Under the pieces are notes generated by a model. That model had not been told where the DNA came from and did not search any database. It saw nothing but the letters and a program-made list of their open reading frames with translations. This document shows, one piece after another, positions 17,862-27,855 of a stretch of 56,609 bases of DNA. The stretch is from Oscillatoria sp. SIO1A7 (GTDB taxonomy: Bacteria > Cyanobacteriota > Cyanobacteriia > Cyanobacteriales > Laspinemataceae). The translations under genes and the position numbers were made by a program. The stretch's first letter is position 1, and every line of letters begins with the position of its first letter. Where the stretch lies: contig JAAHFN010000042.1 of NCBI GenBank assembly GCA_010672965.1, forward strand, positions 1-56,609. Reading direction: 5' to 3'.

Positions 17862-18778
17862 ATACGGCGTTTCCTCCCAAAAATATTTTTTTTGTTTTGG
17901 TTCGATAATGATACTTCTTAATTCAAGATTAATATATATATATTTTCTTATCCTACAGCTTTTTACAGAGGGGCGATCGCTAATTCACCCTCCTTCGACC
18001 CGTAGCTATTTCTCAGGGATATTTGACAACAGGACAATTCTTCGCTTGATAGTTTTTAATTTTGTGTTAGGGAATTAACTACCCGCCGCTGTATGTTGTT
18101 AGCTTTCTAGCACCTTATGCTACTTAGAGGGTTCTATATTTGCAAGCATAAGTTTTGGAGTTTTCACATCTTGAATTTAGATTCGGGGCAAGGAGGGCAG
18201 GTTAATAGGTTATAGTAGGACCTTTTTATCCTGGAAGATTTAGGGATAGCGATCGCTGTTTTTGGGCCTCCATACTCTATGCCCAAGGAGACTTCTGGGA
18301 AACCCACCCTCAACCCCCTCCCGAGAGGGGACCGAAGCTATCCGCTCCATAAGGTACTTTTATTACCAGAAGTCACCTCAAAACTCTCCCAACCTCAATG
18401 CTCGCTAGCTTTTAGTATAAAGAAAATTGAAAATGGTTTTCTGTTTAAAAGTTAAGTGAGGATTCAAACCCACCGTTTATCATGGGACCATAAATAAAAA
18501 ACACATATATGGGGTTCGGGCAAAAAAAGGCAAGAAAAGGCATGATGTAAAGACTTCTATATATAGGATTCTATTATCGCTGCAATCTGCTCGGTATTCG
18601 CTACGATTGTAAATTGCGGCAAATAAGATTATGCGATGGGCCTACTTAAACCCTATGATGGATGTCGTGATAAGCGCGATCGCCGGCTTGTCTATATAAA
18701 GGGTCCTTACCCTACTGAAAGGCAGCGATCGCTTCCAACGCCGTTGAAAAAGAGCATAGTTGTTCGAGAGAGGAGTAG
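17862..18778. other. Divergent intergenic region between asd and tig
   Basis: About 915 bp with no supported gene. It must hold the promoters of asd (leftward) and tig (rightward). It contains AT-rich stretches near 17880-17950 and a short CCCTCCCGAGAGGGG palindrome near 18320. I could not place a convincing promoter pair, and I saw no tRNA. Confidence 0.55.
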
Positions 18779-20299
18779 ATGAAAGTTACCCAGGAAAAGC
18801 TTCCCCAGAGTCAGATTGGCATAGAAATAGAAATTCCTCCGGAGACATCTTCGAAAGCATATAACAAAGTAATCCAGGAATTTAGTCGAAGCAACAGAAT
18901 TCCGGGGTTTCGCCCGGGTAAAGTGCCACGTCAGGTTTTATTGCAGCGGCTCGGGGTCAGCAGGGTCAAAGCCACTGTACTCGAAGAGATAATCCAAGAT
19001 AGCCTGAAAAAAGCAATCGAGCAAGAAGACATAGAGGCCCTAGGAAATTTTCAACTGCGATCGGATTTTGACGAGTTAGTTTCCCAATTTGAACCGGGAA
19101 AAGCCCTGACATTCTCCGCCACAGTTGACGTGCATCCAGAAATAAAAGTCAGTCAATATAATGGCTTACAGGTAAGGGCTGAGGAAGTAAAATACGATCC
19201 CGCTGACACGGAAAAATTTTTGGAAGAGCGACGCCAAGAGCAGGGAACCTTGATACCTGTGGAGGGAAGGCCAGCAGTTCTAGGCGATTTGGTAGTGGTG
19301 GATTATTCTGGCCGCTTCCCAGGTGAAGATGGGGAATCCCAGCCAATTCCCGGCGGCGGAGCCTCCGACTTTCAAATGGAACTCCAGGAAGATCGTTTTG
19401 TAGAAGGGTTTGTAGGGGCCATAGTAGGAATGAACCCTGGAGAGACCAAAGAGGTAACGGTTAATTTCCCAAGCGACTATGGCAACGAAGAGCTGGCCAA
19501 CAAAGAAGCAATCTTTACCATTACTCTCAAAGACCTCAAAGAGAAAGAGTTGCCGGAATTGGATGATGACTTCGCTCAAGCCACCAGCGAGTTCCAAACA
19601 ATAGCCGAACTGCGCGAACACCTAGAAAATCAATACAAAGAAAAAGCCGAGCGAGAAACGAAGGCCAACAAGCAGGAAGCTTTGCTGGAAGAATTATACA
19701 AATGGGTAGAAGCTGACTTGCCGGAAACAATGGTTATCCGAGAGGCGGAGGAGTTGGTACAGCAAGCTGCGAACCGCCTCTCGAACTTGGGCATAGATGT
19801 CAGCCAGTTGTATTCCAGAGAAAGTCAAGATCGTCTGCGGGAGCAATACCGCTCCGAGGCAGTCAAGAAACTGACAATATCTCTGGGCCTCAGCAAGATA
19901 GGCGAGCAGGAATCAATCCAAGTGGAGCAAGTCGAAATTGACAGCCGCGTAGAAGAAGTAAGGGCCTCTCTGACCGGGGAAGTCGATCCAGAGCGCTTGC
20001 GATCTTTCTTATCCGAGGAAATGATCAAGGAAAAAACCCTCGAATGGATAGAAGAACGCGCTAACATTGAACTATTACCCCAAGGCACCTTGGCAGCAGA
20101 AAAGGAAGCAGCAGAAAAAGAGGCAGCGGAAAAAGAAGCAGTGGAAAATGCAAATTTGTTGCAAGAACCAGCCTCAGCTCCTGGGCTAGGGGATGCAGGC
20201 ACTGAAACCATTGATGTTTCAGCCCAAACCCTGCAACCAGAATCCGAGCCAGGGTCGGAGCCAGAATCCGAGCAAACCCCTGCCGACTCAGAAAGCTAG
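18779..20299 (+). CDS. tig: Trigger factor (ribosome-associated chaperone and prolyl isomerase)
   Basis: Binds L23 at the ribosome exit and shelters nascent chains. The 506-residue protein has the N-terminal ribosome-binding signature FRPGKVPRQVL (about 45-56), then an FKBP-type domain (about 160-250, GDLVVVDYSGRFPGE), then the helical chaperone arms. After about residue 430 it adds a low-complexity tail: four EKEAA-type repeats and a Glu/Pro/Ser-rich stretch of about 55 residues, longer than in E. coli (432 aa). AGAGAGGAG lies just before ATG. It heads the tig-clpP-clpX group typical of cyanobacteria. Confidence 0.95.
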   Translation: MKVTQEKLPQSQIGIEIEIPPETSSKAYNKVIQEFSRSNRIPGFRPGKVPRQVLLQRLGVSRVKATVLEEIIQDSLKKAIEQEDIEALGNFQLRSDFDELVSQFEPGKALTFSATVDVHPEIKVSQYNGLQVRAEEVKYDPADTEKFLEERRQEQGTLIPVEGRPAVLGDLVVVDYSGRFPGEDGESQPIPGGGASDFQMELQEDRFVEGFVGAIVGMNPGETKEVTVNFPSDYGNEELANKEAIFTITLKDLKEKELPELDDDFAQATSEFQTIAELREHLENQYKEKAERETKANKQEALLEELYKWVEADLPETMVIREAEELVQQAANRLSNLGIDVSQLYSRESQDRLREQYRSEAVKKLTISLGLSKIGEQESIQVEQVEIDSRVEEVRASLTGEVDPERLRSFLSEEMIKEKTLEWIEERANIELLPQGTLAAEKEAAEKEAAEKEAVENANLLQEPASAPGLGDAGTETIDVSAQTLQPESEPGSEPESEQTPADSES

Positions 20300-20922
20300 A
20301 CTGCAACCAGGAGTACCAGAACGACTCGGCACAGAAAGAGGCGCGGCCAGCGTTAAATTGCAACTAAAGTGGAGAATAAGACCCCAAAGACCTGCATGGA
20401 TTTGGCAAGCTTTGGCATAATGTAATCAGAGCCCTTCTGTTTTAAATTAATAAAATACTGCAACAAGAGGGCCATCAATACTTTTTGCTTTCAAAATCTG
20501 CAAGCTAAAAAATCCAGACTAGCTGCCTCAGTAAAAACAACCACATAGTCGCAAAAACGCACCAGCCTTAATTGTTGCTTTGGGTTTTCCCCCAGCTAAT
20601 TGCTGGGGGTGGATGAAAAAAAAATAACGGCCAGACGACCGCATAAGTATATATAACGATGATAAAAGCGTTGTATATAAGACCACTGAGAATAAACTGA
20701 GAAGAAAGGATGCGGTGGATGCGCAAAACCCATTGTAAGCCCAAGCGGGAAGGAGGGGTAGGAAAATAAGAGTCCTAAAGGTAGTCTGAATATGGCCGGG
20801 AGGCTATACTAAAGTTAGGATGGCGAATAGACTACCAAAAAAGCAAAAAAATAGCCGGGATAATATAGAGAAAATTTAGTTTTTGCAAAGAACCTTCGCC
20901 CATAAGTTCTAAATAGACAACT
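20300..20922. other. Intergenic region between tig and clpP with hairpin
   Basis: About 620 bp with no supported gene. An 8-bp perfect stem CCCCCAGC/GCTGGGGG (20589-20596 with 20602-20609) lies about 290 bp after tig, without a T run on the plus strand. Downstream is purine-rich with GAGAAGAAAGGATG-like stretches that do not open a long frame. It probably holds the clpP promoter, not located. Confidence 0.55.
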
Positions 20923-21612
20923 ATGCTTGGATCCCAGTCACCTTATTTTCCGTTCGTTAGCTTAAGCCCAGAGTTGGTTTGCTCAATGGCCAGCAATGTT
21001 ATACCGATGGTAGTAGAACAATCCGGCATAGGCGAGCGGGGATTTGATATTTACTCGCGCTTGCTGCGAGAGAGGATTGTGTTTTTGGGGACAGCCATTG
21101 ATGACACTGTGGCCGATTTGATTGTGGCTCAGTTGTTATTTTTGGATGCAGAGGATCCAGAAAAAGACATTCAACTCTATATCAATTCCCCTGGGGGGTC
21201 AGTGACTGCAGGAATGGCAATTTACGATACCATCCAGCAGCTAAGAGCCGATGTAGCAACAATATGTTATGGCTTGGCTGCAAGTATGGGGGCGTTTTTG
21301 TTAGCTAGCGGTTCTCCGGGAAAGCGAATGTCTCTGCCTTCTTCTCGGATCATGATTCACCAACCCTTGGGAGGGGCACAGGGACAGGCAGTTGATATAG
21401 AAATCCAGGCTAAGGAAATTCTTTATCACAAAAGCCAGTTAAACGAAATGCTGGCCCTACATACGGGCCAACCCCTAGAGAAGATAGAAGCCGATACAGA
21501 ACGAGATTTCTTCATGTCGGCGGAAGAGTCTAGAGAGTATGGTCTGATTGACAAGGTGATTTCCCAAACCGGGGAGCCCAAATCAGGACAGGCTGTTACC
21601 GCAATGAGTTAA
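20923..21612 (+). CDS. clpP: ATP-dependent Clp protease proteolytic subunit
   Basis: Serine protease chamber subunit that partners ClpX. The triad is Ser121 (GLAASMGAF), His146 (MIHQPLGG) and Asp195 (TERDFFMS), numbered from ATG 20923. [14 protein letters not shown] is the oxyanion strand region. The total is 229 residues. Cyanobacterial homologues usually begin near PMVVEQSG, so the real start may be ATG 20986 (MASNVIP, 208 residues). Neither start has a clear ribosome site. The stop is 10 bases before clpX, so the two are one operon and this paralogue is the ClpX-linked one. Confidence 0.95.
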   Translation: MLGSQSPYFPFVSLSPELVCSMASNVIPMVVEQSGIGERGFDIYSRLLRERIVFLGTAIDDTVADLIVAQLLFLDAEDPEKDIQLYINSPGGSVTAGMAIYDTIQQLRADVATICYGLAASMGAFLLASGSPGKRMSLPSSRIMIHQPLGGAQGQAVDIEIQAKEILYHKSQLNEMLALHTGQPLEKIEADTERDFFMSAEESREYGLIDKVISQTGEPKSGQAVTAMS

Positions 21613-21622
21613 GAGGCCATAT

Positions 21623-22969
21623 ATGCCTAATAAGTACGACTCCCATCTAAAATGTTCTTTTTGTGGAAAATCTCAAGAGCAGGTTCGCAAATTGATTGCC
21701 GGTCCTGGAGTATATATTTGCGATGAATGCGTTGACCTGTGTAATGAGATTTTAGATGAGGAGCTGTTTGACTCCAGCACAAGCGCACCCCAGCCCGTGC
21801 CCCGCACGGAACCGCCCCAGAAGCGTCGCTCTCGTCCGGCGGGTCTGTCATTGAATCAGATTCCGAAACCGAGAGAAATTAAGAAGTATCTAGACGATCA
21901 TGTAATCGGCCAGGACGAAGCCAAAAAAGTGCTATCGGTGGCAGTTTACAACCATTACAAGCGCCTTAGTTTCGTGCAGGCGAAGGCAAGCGGGAAAATG
22001 CCAGGGGATGAAATGGCAGTGGATCTGCACAAGTCCAATATTCTCCTAATTGGCCCGACAGGATGCGGTAAGACCCTCCTAGCAGAAACTTTGGCAAAGA
22101 TCCTAGATGTTCCCTTTGCGGTAGCAGATGCAACAACGCTAACTGAGGCGGGATATGTAGGCGAAGATGTGGAGAATATTTTGCTCCGATTGCTGCAAGT
22201 AGCAGACCTCGATGTAGAGGAAGCCCAGCGAGGAATTATCTATATTGATGAAATAGATAAGGTGGCTCGCAAGAGCGAAAATCCTTCAATTACCCGGGAT
22301 GTGTCTGGGGAAGGAGTGCAGCAGGCTTTGTTGAAGATGCTGGAGGGGACAATAGCCAATGTGCCCCCACAAGGAGGCCGGAAGCACCCTTATCAAGATT
22401 GCATCCAAATCGACACCAGCAATATCCTGTTTATTTGTGGAGGAGCGTTTGTTGGTTTAGAAAAAGTGGTGGAACGACGCCAAGGCAAGAAGTCAATGGG
22501 CTTTGTTCAACCGGGAGAGAGCCAATCTAGAGAAAAGCGGGCGGCGGATCTGCTAAAAGAGGTGGAACCGGACGATTTGGTGAAATTTGGGATGATTCCA
22601 GAGTTCATAGGCCGCATCCCGGTAGTCGCTACGCTAGATCCTCTTGATGAGATGGCTCTGATGCAGATTTTGACGAAGCCAAAGAATGCTCTGGTTAAGC
22701 AATATCAAAAGCTGCTAAGGATGGATAACGTGCAGCTAGAGTTTAAGCCGGATGCGGTGCGCGCGATCGCTCAGGAAGCATACCGCCGCAAAACAGGTGC
22801 TAGGGCTCTGCGTGGCATTGTTGAGGAACTCATGCTGGAGGTGATGTATGAATTACCTTCGCGCAAGGATGTTCGGAGTTGTACGATTACCCGGGAAATG
22901 GTGGAGAAACGCTCGACCGCAGAACTTTTGCTCCATCCTTCAACCTTACTGAAACCAGAATCAGCGTAA
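21623..22969 (+). CDS. clpX: ATP-dependent Clp protease ATP-binding subunit ClpX
   Basis: AAA+ unfoldase feeding ClpP. In the 448-residue protein the N-terminal zinc domain has Cys11-x2-Cys14 and Cys33-x2-Cys36. A Pro/Arg linker (about 50-75) follows. Then come Walker A GPTGCGKT (144-151), the pore loop GYVGEDVE (177-184), Walker [10 protein letters not shown] (205-213), sensor [10 protein letters not shown] and the C-terminal small domain with [12 protein letters not shown]. The length is normal. It is in an operon with clpP, with AAGAGG before ATG. A perfect hairpin follows the gene. Confidence 0.97.
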   Translation: MPNKYDSHLKCSFCGKSQEQVRKLIAGPGVYICDECVDLCNEILDEELFDSSTSAPQPVPRTEPPQKRRSRPAGLSLNQIPKPREIKKYLDDHVIGQDEAKKVLSVAVYNHYKRLSFVQAKASGKMPGDEMAVDLHKSNILLIGPTGCGKTLLAETLAKILDVPFAVADATTLTEAGYVGEDVENILLRLLQVADLDVEEAQRGIIYIDEIDKVARKSENPSITRDVSGEGVQQALLKMLEGTIANVPPQGGRKHPYQDCIQIDTSNILFICGGAFVGLEKVVERRQGKKSMGFVQPGESQSREKRAADLLKEVEPDDLVKFGMIPEFIGRIPVVATLDPLDEMALMQILTKPKNALVKQYQKLLRMDNVQLEFKPDAVRAIAQEAYRRKTGARALRGIVEELMLEVMYELPSRKDVRSCTITREMVEKRSTAELLLHPSTLLKPESA

Positions 22970-22971
22970 AA

Positions 22972-23014
22972 ATTAGTAATGGGTAAGAGCGAATAGCTCT
23001 TACCCATTACTAAT
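22972..23014. terminator. Perfect 19-bp hairpin after clpX
   Basis: Arms 22972-22990 and 22996-23014 pair perfectly around loop GAATA, but no T run follows. It may halt or stabilise the clpX message. It covers the earliest start of the next frame (23013), favouring the start at 23031. Confidence 0.65.
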
Positions 23015-23030
23015 GACCAATCGCAGAAAT

Positions 23031-23903
23031 ATGGCATATATTCAGATTAGGGGCGTCGCTCATTACTATGAATGGGTTGGTAGAAAAAGACAGGGTGACT
23101 CTAAGCCGGTGATGGTGTTTATCCACGGCTGGGGTGGCTCGGCTCGCTACTGGGAAAGCACCGCTCTTGCGATCGCCGATAGCTTTGATTGTCTCCTATA
23201 CGATTTGCGCGGCTTTGGACGCTCTAGGTTGCCTCAAACCCCTACTGGTTTGGACTATGAAATGGAAACTTATGCGGACGACTTGGCTATTCTACTAGAC
23301 TCCTTGGGCTTGCAGCGAGTCTATATTAATGCCCACTCAATGGGCTCCTCAGTTGCAACATTGTTTGTCAATCGCTACCGAGAGCTAGTCGAAAAGGTTA
23401 TTCTAAGTTGTAGTGGAGTTTTTGAATACGACGAGCGAGAATTTGCAGCGTTTCATAAGTGGGGCAGCGAGGTAGTAAAATTTAGACCGAGCTGGCTGAC
23501 CTTTCTTCCCTTTATGGATAAGCTGTTTATCGCCCGGTTTTTGCACCGCCCGATCGGTAGCGCCGCTAGCAAAGCATTTCTAGAAGACTATTTAATGGCA
23601 GATGAAGAGGCAGTCTTGGGGACGCTGTTTACTTCCGTCAGCAAAAAAGCAACGGAAGTAATGCCAAAAGAGTTTGCTCTCTTACAGATGCCCGTGCTAT
23701 TGGTTTCAGGTCAATACGATAGAATTATTCCCGCCGCAGGAGCCCGCAAAGCTGCCGCTTTAAACAAAAGAGTGAAGTTTGTGGAAATTCCACAGACGGG
23801 ACATTTTCCAATGTTAGAAGATTCAGATAGTTATTTGCAGGAAGTGCGAGAGTTTTTGGGAATTAATTCGCGATCGCACGAACTGGGTATAACTTTGGGT
23901 TAG
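23031..23903 (+). CDS. Alpha/beta-fold hydrolase
   Basis: Alpha/beta hydrolase of 290 residues from ATG 23031 (MAYIQIRG). The motifs are VFIHGWGGSARYW (oxyanion hole), YDLRGFGRS, the nucleophile elbow NAHSMGSSVA with catalytic Ser, SGQYDRIIP with the acid Asp, and QTGHFPMLED with the catalytic His. The elbow reads A-H-S-M-G rather than G-x-S-x-G, as in several esterases and haloperoxidase-like members. The cap region (about 140-210) is helical with FRPSWLTFLPF. The substrate cannot be told. It follows clpX on the same strand but across a hairpin, so read-through is uncertain. Confidence 0.9.
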   Translation: MAYIQIRGVAHYYEWVGRKRQGDSKPVMVFIHGWGGSARYWESTALAIADSFDCLLYDLRGFGRSRLPQTPTGLDYEMETYADDLAILLDSLGLQRVYINAHSMGSSVATLFVNRYRELVEKVILSCSGVFEYDEREFAAFHKWGSEVVKFRPSWLTFLPFMDKLFIARFLHRPIGSAASKAFLEDYLMADEEAVLGTLFTSVSKKATEVMPKEFALLQMPVLLVSGQYDRIIPAAGARKAAALNKRVKFVEIPQTGHFPMLEDSDSYLQEVREFLGINSRSHELGITLG

Positions 23904-23923
23904 AAAGTAGCTATTGACAATAG

Positions 23924-24217
23924 CTATTGACAATAGCCAAGGCTTTTTAGCAAGCCTTGGCTAGAACTATCGTCGATTTTGCCAGCTTCGTGGAGTTCTA
24001 GCACGGTATCGGCTAAAGCATATGCGGCAGCCGCTTTATCTATATAGTTTTGCGCTCCAGCCAATGCTGCCTCTGGCGTCTTGTATGCTTTCCAGTCCGT
24101 GCAAATAGTATTGCTCCGGGGCGGCAAGCAGCTAATCGCCCATTTTTGACCCACTGGCACTGCTAGGATGAACCAGTCCCCATAAGACGCACTCAAAGCT
24201 TTCATTTCTGTTGCCAT
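23924..24217 (-). CDS. Small conserved cyanobacterial protein (97 aa), unknown
   Basis: Not recognised as a named family. The sequence is compact and globular: a beta-like start with WFILAVPVGQKWAISCLPP, then DWKAYKTPEAALAGAQNYIDKAAAAY, a helix pattern with regular alanines, and a C-terminal LLKSLGYCQ. No signal peptide or membrane helix is seen. Cysteines are at about 30, 39 and 96. It converges with the hydrolase gene, leaving about 20 bp between stops. GGGGAGG lies upstream of ATG, a good ribosome site that supports translation. Confidence 0.72.
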   Translation of the reverse strand: MATEMKALSASYGDWFILAVPVGQKWAISCLPPRSNTICTDWKAYKTPEAALAGAQNYIDKAAAAYALADTVLELHEAGKIDDSSSQGLLKSLGYCQ

Positions 24218-24744
24218 TAAACCTCCCCAATCGAACCGCCAGCCCCCGGGCGGACTTAATCTTTACTTTCACTTTTCTACTTTCACTATGGCTTGGTAGT
24301 CTCTATGTTATTGTGACAGAAAACATTAAAAAAATGTGACTATAGTCTCAAAAGTTTGTGATTGTTAAGAAAATAAAAGTAAGAACCCTCTTGCCTCTAT
24401 CGCTTTCTAGGTAACAGATACAGCTAGTGACTATCCAGGAGATGCGAGAGATGGAACAGATGGGGTAAATAAGAAAAGATGAGCGAATTTTCGGCGATTT
24501 TTGCGGCAAGGATTAAAGGATAAAGGGTATAGCGCTACGCGCAAGTCAAAAGTCTCAAGGTAATAAGTCAAAAGTATAATCTGACTAAGGAACGAGCATT
24601 TATAAACGTCAAGCGCTTATTTGCGTAGTGCTATATAGCAATTCCAAATGGGTTATGATACGATCGCAGTCAGAAACCCGGTTTCCTTAAGTTAAAGAAA
24701 CCGGGTTTATCTTATATAAAAAAATATAATCTTAAAAATTGCTT
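24218..24744. other. Spacer before proB with R2 element and hairpin
   Basis: About 525 bp with an R2 element (24528-24635) and a perfect hairpin AAACCCGGTTTC/GAAACCGGGTTT (24674-24685 with 24697-24708) 36 bp before proB. The AT-rich stretch 24270-24380 may hold the promoter of the leftward small gene. No gene is supported. Confidence 0.6.
24528..24635. repeat. R2 MITE-like element with TA flanks, copy 3
   Basis: 108 bp, TATAGCGCTACGCGCAAG to TTGCGTAGTGCTATA, almost identical over its whole length to the copy at 12566-12673. It has no coding capacity and probably moves by a transposase supplied elsewhere. Confidence 0.85.
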
Positions 24745-25854
24745 ATGTCACAAACTATTATAGTCAAGATAGGTACTTCTAGTCTAACTAAAGTTGATAC
24801 GGGCAATCCAGCCATTTCTGCGATCGCTACTTTAGTTGAAACTTCAAGCTATCTGCGCCGGATAGGTCATCGGGTAGTATTGGTTTCTTCCGGTGCCGTG
24901 GGCATTGGCTGCGCTCGTTTGGGGATGAAAGACAGACCAAAAACCATTGTCGGCAAACAAGCTGCCGCCGCAGTTGGTCAGGGACGCCTAATGCGGGTTT
25001 ACGACGATTTATTTAGCTCCCAGAAACAAGCGATCGCCCAAATTCTCCTTACCCGCACCGACCTAGTACAGCGCGATCGCTATCTGAATGCTAAAAACAC
25101 TTTTGAAGAATTGCTCCGCATGGGAGTTATCCCGATTGTCAACGAGAATGATTCTCTAGCTGTAGAAGAACTAAAATTTGGAGATAACGACACATTGTCG
25201 GCAATGGTAGCTAGTTTGTTAGAAGCAGATTGGCTATTTTTATTGACTGATATCGACAAACTATATTCAGACAATCCGCGCCACAATCCAGAAGCAAAAC
25301 CCATTACCCTAGTTCGCAATATTGACGAACTTGCAGAGTTACAAGTGGAAGCAGGCGGGTCTGGAACTAATTGGGGAACCGGGGGAATGGCTTCTAAAAT
25401 AGAAGCTGCCCGGATTGCTACGAGTGCGGGCGTTCGTACCGTTATTGCTGCAGCGACAGAATGCCCCAACATTGAAAAAATTATGGAAGGAGAACTGCTG
25501 GGTACGCAGTTTGAACCTCAACAGCACACCCCTAATGCTCGCAAGCGTTGGATTGCTCACGGGATAATTCCGAAAGGCGAGCTTTATTTAGACGATGGTG
25601 CAGTTCGCGCCATTTGTCTGGGAGGCAAGTCTCTATTGGCAGCGGGGATTACTGATGTAAAAGGAGAATTCCAAGAATCAGAAGCAGTGGTTTTGCGCGA
25701 TCGCTTTGGCAAAGAAGTTGCTAAAGGTTTAGTTAATTATTCTAGTACAGACATAATTCGCGTTCGCGGCTGTCGCTCGGAAGAAGTTCGCGCTATTTTG
25801 GGCGATCGCAGTCCAGACACTGTGGTACATCGAGATAATCTGGTCTTGAATTAA
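24745..25854 (+). CDS. proB: Glutamate 5-kinase
   Basis: Phosphorylates glutamate at the gamma carboxylate, the first step of proline synthesis. In 369 residues from ATG 24745 (a TTG lies two codons earlier) the amino-acid kinase domain shows [42 protein letters not shown] and [12 protein letters not shown], then [14 protein letters not shown]-terminal PUA domain (about 275-365) contains [15 protein letters not shown]. It stands alone, without proA. Feedback inhibition by proline is known for the family. Confidence 0.96.
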   Translation: MSQTIIVKIGTSSLTKVDTGNPAISAIATLVETSSYLRRIGHRVVLVSSGAVGIGCARLGMKDRPKTIVGKQAAAAVGQGRLMRVYDDLFSSQKQAIAQILLTRTDLVQRDRYLNAKNTFEELLRMGVIPIVNENDSLAVEELKFGDNDTLSAMVASLLEADWLFLLTDIDKLYSDNPRHNPEAKPITLVRNIDELAELQVEAGGSGTNWGTGGMASKIEAARIATSAGVRTVIAAATECPNIEKIMEGELLGTQFEPQQHTPNARKRWIAHGIIPKGELYLDDGAVRAICLGGKSLLAAGITDVKGEFQESEAVVLRDRFGKEVAKGLVNYSSTDIIRVRGCRSEEVRAILGDRSPDTVVHRDNLVLN

Positions 25855-26053
25855 TAGATATTGAATTAAGAGATATTGGCAGCGCTGGCATTCAGTGGCA
25901 GCTATTTTATTTTTTTGAAAACGAACTGAGAGATATCCTAATCCTAATCCTCCATCTTTTAATTTTGGATAGCACTACGCATATTTGGTTAGTTAGAGCA
26001 ACTTAAGGGTTGCCAAAGCTAAAAGCTGACTGCTGACAGCTGACTACTTACTG

Positions 26054-26641
26054 CTATAATGGATTTTGTCCCATTGCTTCCAGGTAAGCGATCGCAGCTT
26101 CTAATCTCGACGGGTAATTCTCGGCAAACTGATTAAACCAAAATCCTTCATCCGATAGCGGCTGTAACTTTTTCAGCCATGCTTCGGCTTCTTTCCTCAG
26201 AGCCGAGAGGCGTTCTTGCTTAAGTTCTTCTTGTCGGCGCGCTTCTTGCTCGCGCAGCTCTTGTCTTCTCAGCTCCTCAGCCCGATCCTGTTCTTGGAAT
26301 TCCGCCTTTAGGTCGCCCAACAAACCGACTAATTTTTTATCTGGGAGCGATCGCTTTTTAGTTAACGCTTTAGTTGGCGTCTCCTGCCGCTGTAGTCCAG
26401 AACTCTTATCCTTACCCTGAAACTCAGACTCTATCTCCGTTAACAAACTATCTATTGCTTTATCTCTCACTTGTCGAGCTTTTTTGCGATTTTTTTCTAT
26501 ATTATTTTCTATCGGAGCTGGCTGCCGCTGGGAAGGTCGTTGCTGGGGCGGTTGTGGCCGCGATCGATCTGGTGCTTCCTCGGGGTCTGGCTTCTGAAAC
26601 TCCGCTTGAACCTCAGCTAATAATTTATCTAGAGAATTCAT
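26054..26641 (-). CDS. Coiled-coil protein resembling the Slr1339 salt-stress family
   Basis: 195 residues from ATG 26641 (MNSLDKL), chosen because GGAGG precedes it by 8 bases; the frame extends five codons to 26656. It contains three spaced copies of one short unit: LDKLLAEVQAEFQ, IDSLLTEIESEFQ and LVGLLGDLKAEFQ. Between them lie Pro/Gln/Arg-rich and Lys-rich linkers. After the third is a strongly charged helix of Glu/Arg/Gln (about 125-160), then the kept C-terminal end EAWLKKLQPLSDEGFWFNQFAENYPSRLEAAIAYL. This pattern recalls the cyanobacterial family named for Slr1339. The molecular role is unknown. It lies after three vWA genes on the same strand, suggesting a joint complex. Confidence 0.68.
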   Translation of the reverse strand: MNSLDKLLAEVQAEFQKPDPEEAPDRSRPQPPQQRPSQRQPAPIENNIEKNRKKARQVRDKAIDSLLTEIESEFQGKDKSSGLQRQETPTKALTKKRSLPDKKLVGLLGDLKAEFQEQDRAEELRRQELREQEARRQEELKQERLSALRKEAEAWLKKLQPLSDEGFWFNQFAENYPSRLEAAIAYLEAMGQNPL

Positions 26642-26738
26642 ATCTTTATCCTCCATTGAGCGCGGGGAGGGACAATCCTGCTTTTATTTTAACCAATTAG
26701 GGTGTAGAGCCCTAACAAAACCCTACACCCCACACCCC

Positions 26739-26867
26739 GGGAGCATTTCAATGAATGCAATCCATTTGCCCGCAAGGGCGAGAGTTTGTGTAGCCGCGCC
26801 AGCCGCCTCGCCCCTTGGGCGTAAGCCCAAGGGGCGAGGCGGTAGCGTACAAAATTGAAACGCTCCC
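26739..26867. repeat. R6 MITE-like element, copy 3, followed by heptamer repeats
   Basis: Ends GGGAGCATTTCAAT and ATTGAAACGCTCCC. The centre is a palindrome of GCCTCGCCCCTTGGGC and its complement. It sits between two runs of the CACCCTACACCCCA heptamer (about 26720-26737 and 26866-26911), as if inserted within that run. Confidence 0.75.
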
Positions 26868-26923
26868 CCACACCCTACACCCCACCCCCTACACCCCACA
26901 CCCTACACCCTAATTACTACAGG

Positions 26924-27547
26924 CTAATCGACGATCGCATTAGTCAGCACCTCAGCCAGAGTCATATCCTCCATATCGTCAATAGTAACCGTATCTACAA
27001 TGTCAAACTTTGCCCCAACTCCCTGCAGCTCGTCGTCCAAAGCTTTGAGAAAGCGAGTCGCCCCGGCATCCGTCCCCACTTGAATAAAAGAAATAGCCAA
27101 TTCTTCATCGCGATCGAGTTGGCGGGAAGCTTCTATAATAACCCTCATCACAGCTTTGCGATCGTCTGGCTCCCCATCGGTCACTACCAAAATCGTTTCT
27201 CCCACTGGCTTTGCAGTTCCTGCCGCCTTGCGCTGCAAATAGCTATTTAGAGCATCCTCCAGAACTGCCGCTAGATTCGTACTGCCCATTGGATCGTTTT
27301 CCTGAAAAATCGTCTCCACTTTGCTCGCAGTCACATCGTCATAGCGTTTAAAGCGCCCTGAAAACAGATAAACCGTAATCCCATCCGGGTCAAACTGTTC
27401 GCATTTGCGAGCCAGAGCCAGAGTCGATTCTTGTGCCTCCTCCCATCTAGTTCTGCCTCCCCGCTGGTCTGGGCTAGACATACTACCGCTTTTGTCAATA
27501 ATTAGAGTATAGTCTCGGTCTTTCAACACCATTACCTCCATTTTCAA
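26924..27547 (-). CDS. von Willebrand A domain protein, tandem copy 3
   Basis: A stand-alone vWA domain of about 200 residues. The metal-ion-dependent adhesion site is complete: DKSGSMS (D-x-S-x-S), Thr in MGSTNLAAVL and Asp in VTDGEPDD. No signal peptide or membrane helix is seen, so it should be cytoplasmic. The start may be ATG 27547 or the internal MVLKDRDYTLI (27532); the copies align from RDYT. It is very close to the two genes upstream in the same direction, showing tandem duplication. Proteins of this type commonly work with AAA+ ATPases or in stress and conflict systems. The partner here is unknown. Confidence 0.88.
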   Translation of the reverse strand: MKMEVMVLKDRDYTLIIDKSGSMSSPDQRGGRTRWEEAQESTLALARKCEQFDPDGITVYLFSGRFKRYDDVTASKVETIFQENDPMGSTNLAAVLEDALNSYLQRKAAGTAKPVGETILVVTDGEPDDRKAVMRVIIEASRQLDRDEELAISFIQVGTDAGATRFLKALDDELQGVGAKFDIVDTVTIDDMEDMTLAEVLTNAIVD

Positions 27548-27855
27548 TATATTCTTATTTTAGATAGCAGCAATTCTAAATGAATAGGAAAATTACTGTA
27601 GGGCATTTTCCTAAAAAAACGGAAAGAGGAATTAAAATAACTGGCGATTCGCCTTCCCCCTTCCGCTTTTTCTTATTCTACTACAGAATTACGGTAGCTT
27701 CTCAAGAATTTATATCCAAGAAACCCCGCTCATTTGGTGTTAAAACAATCTGGATACAGGGGCAAAATTGACATATTTTTTCCAGGATTTTAAACGCTAA
27801 TACAAGCGCATTATATCCTTGATGTTATTCCTGCTATTGGAGTAATAACAATTAT
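27548..27855. other. 308-bp spacer between vWA copies 2 and 3
   Basis: AT-rich and without a supported gene; the small frame on the plus strand has no homology I recognise and no ribosome site. The spacing contrasts with the 13-bp gap between the first two copies and suggests a separate promoter or processing site for copy 3. Confidence 0.5.

Noticed and set aside
18440-18520. Possible tRNA because of ATTCAAAC in a plausible T-loop setting
   Set aside because: No T-stem or acceptor stem can be paired around it.
27580-27771. 63-codon open frame on the plus strand between two vWA genes
   Set aside because: AT-rich chance frame without ribosome site, opposite to the operon.
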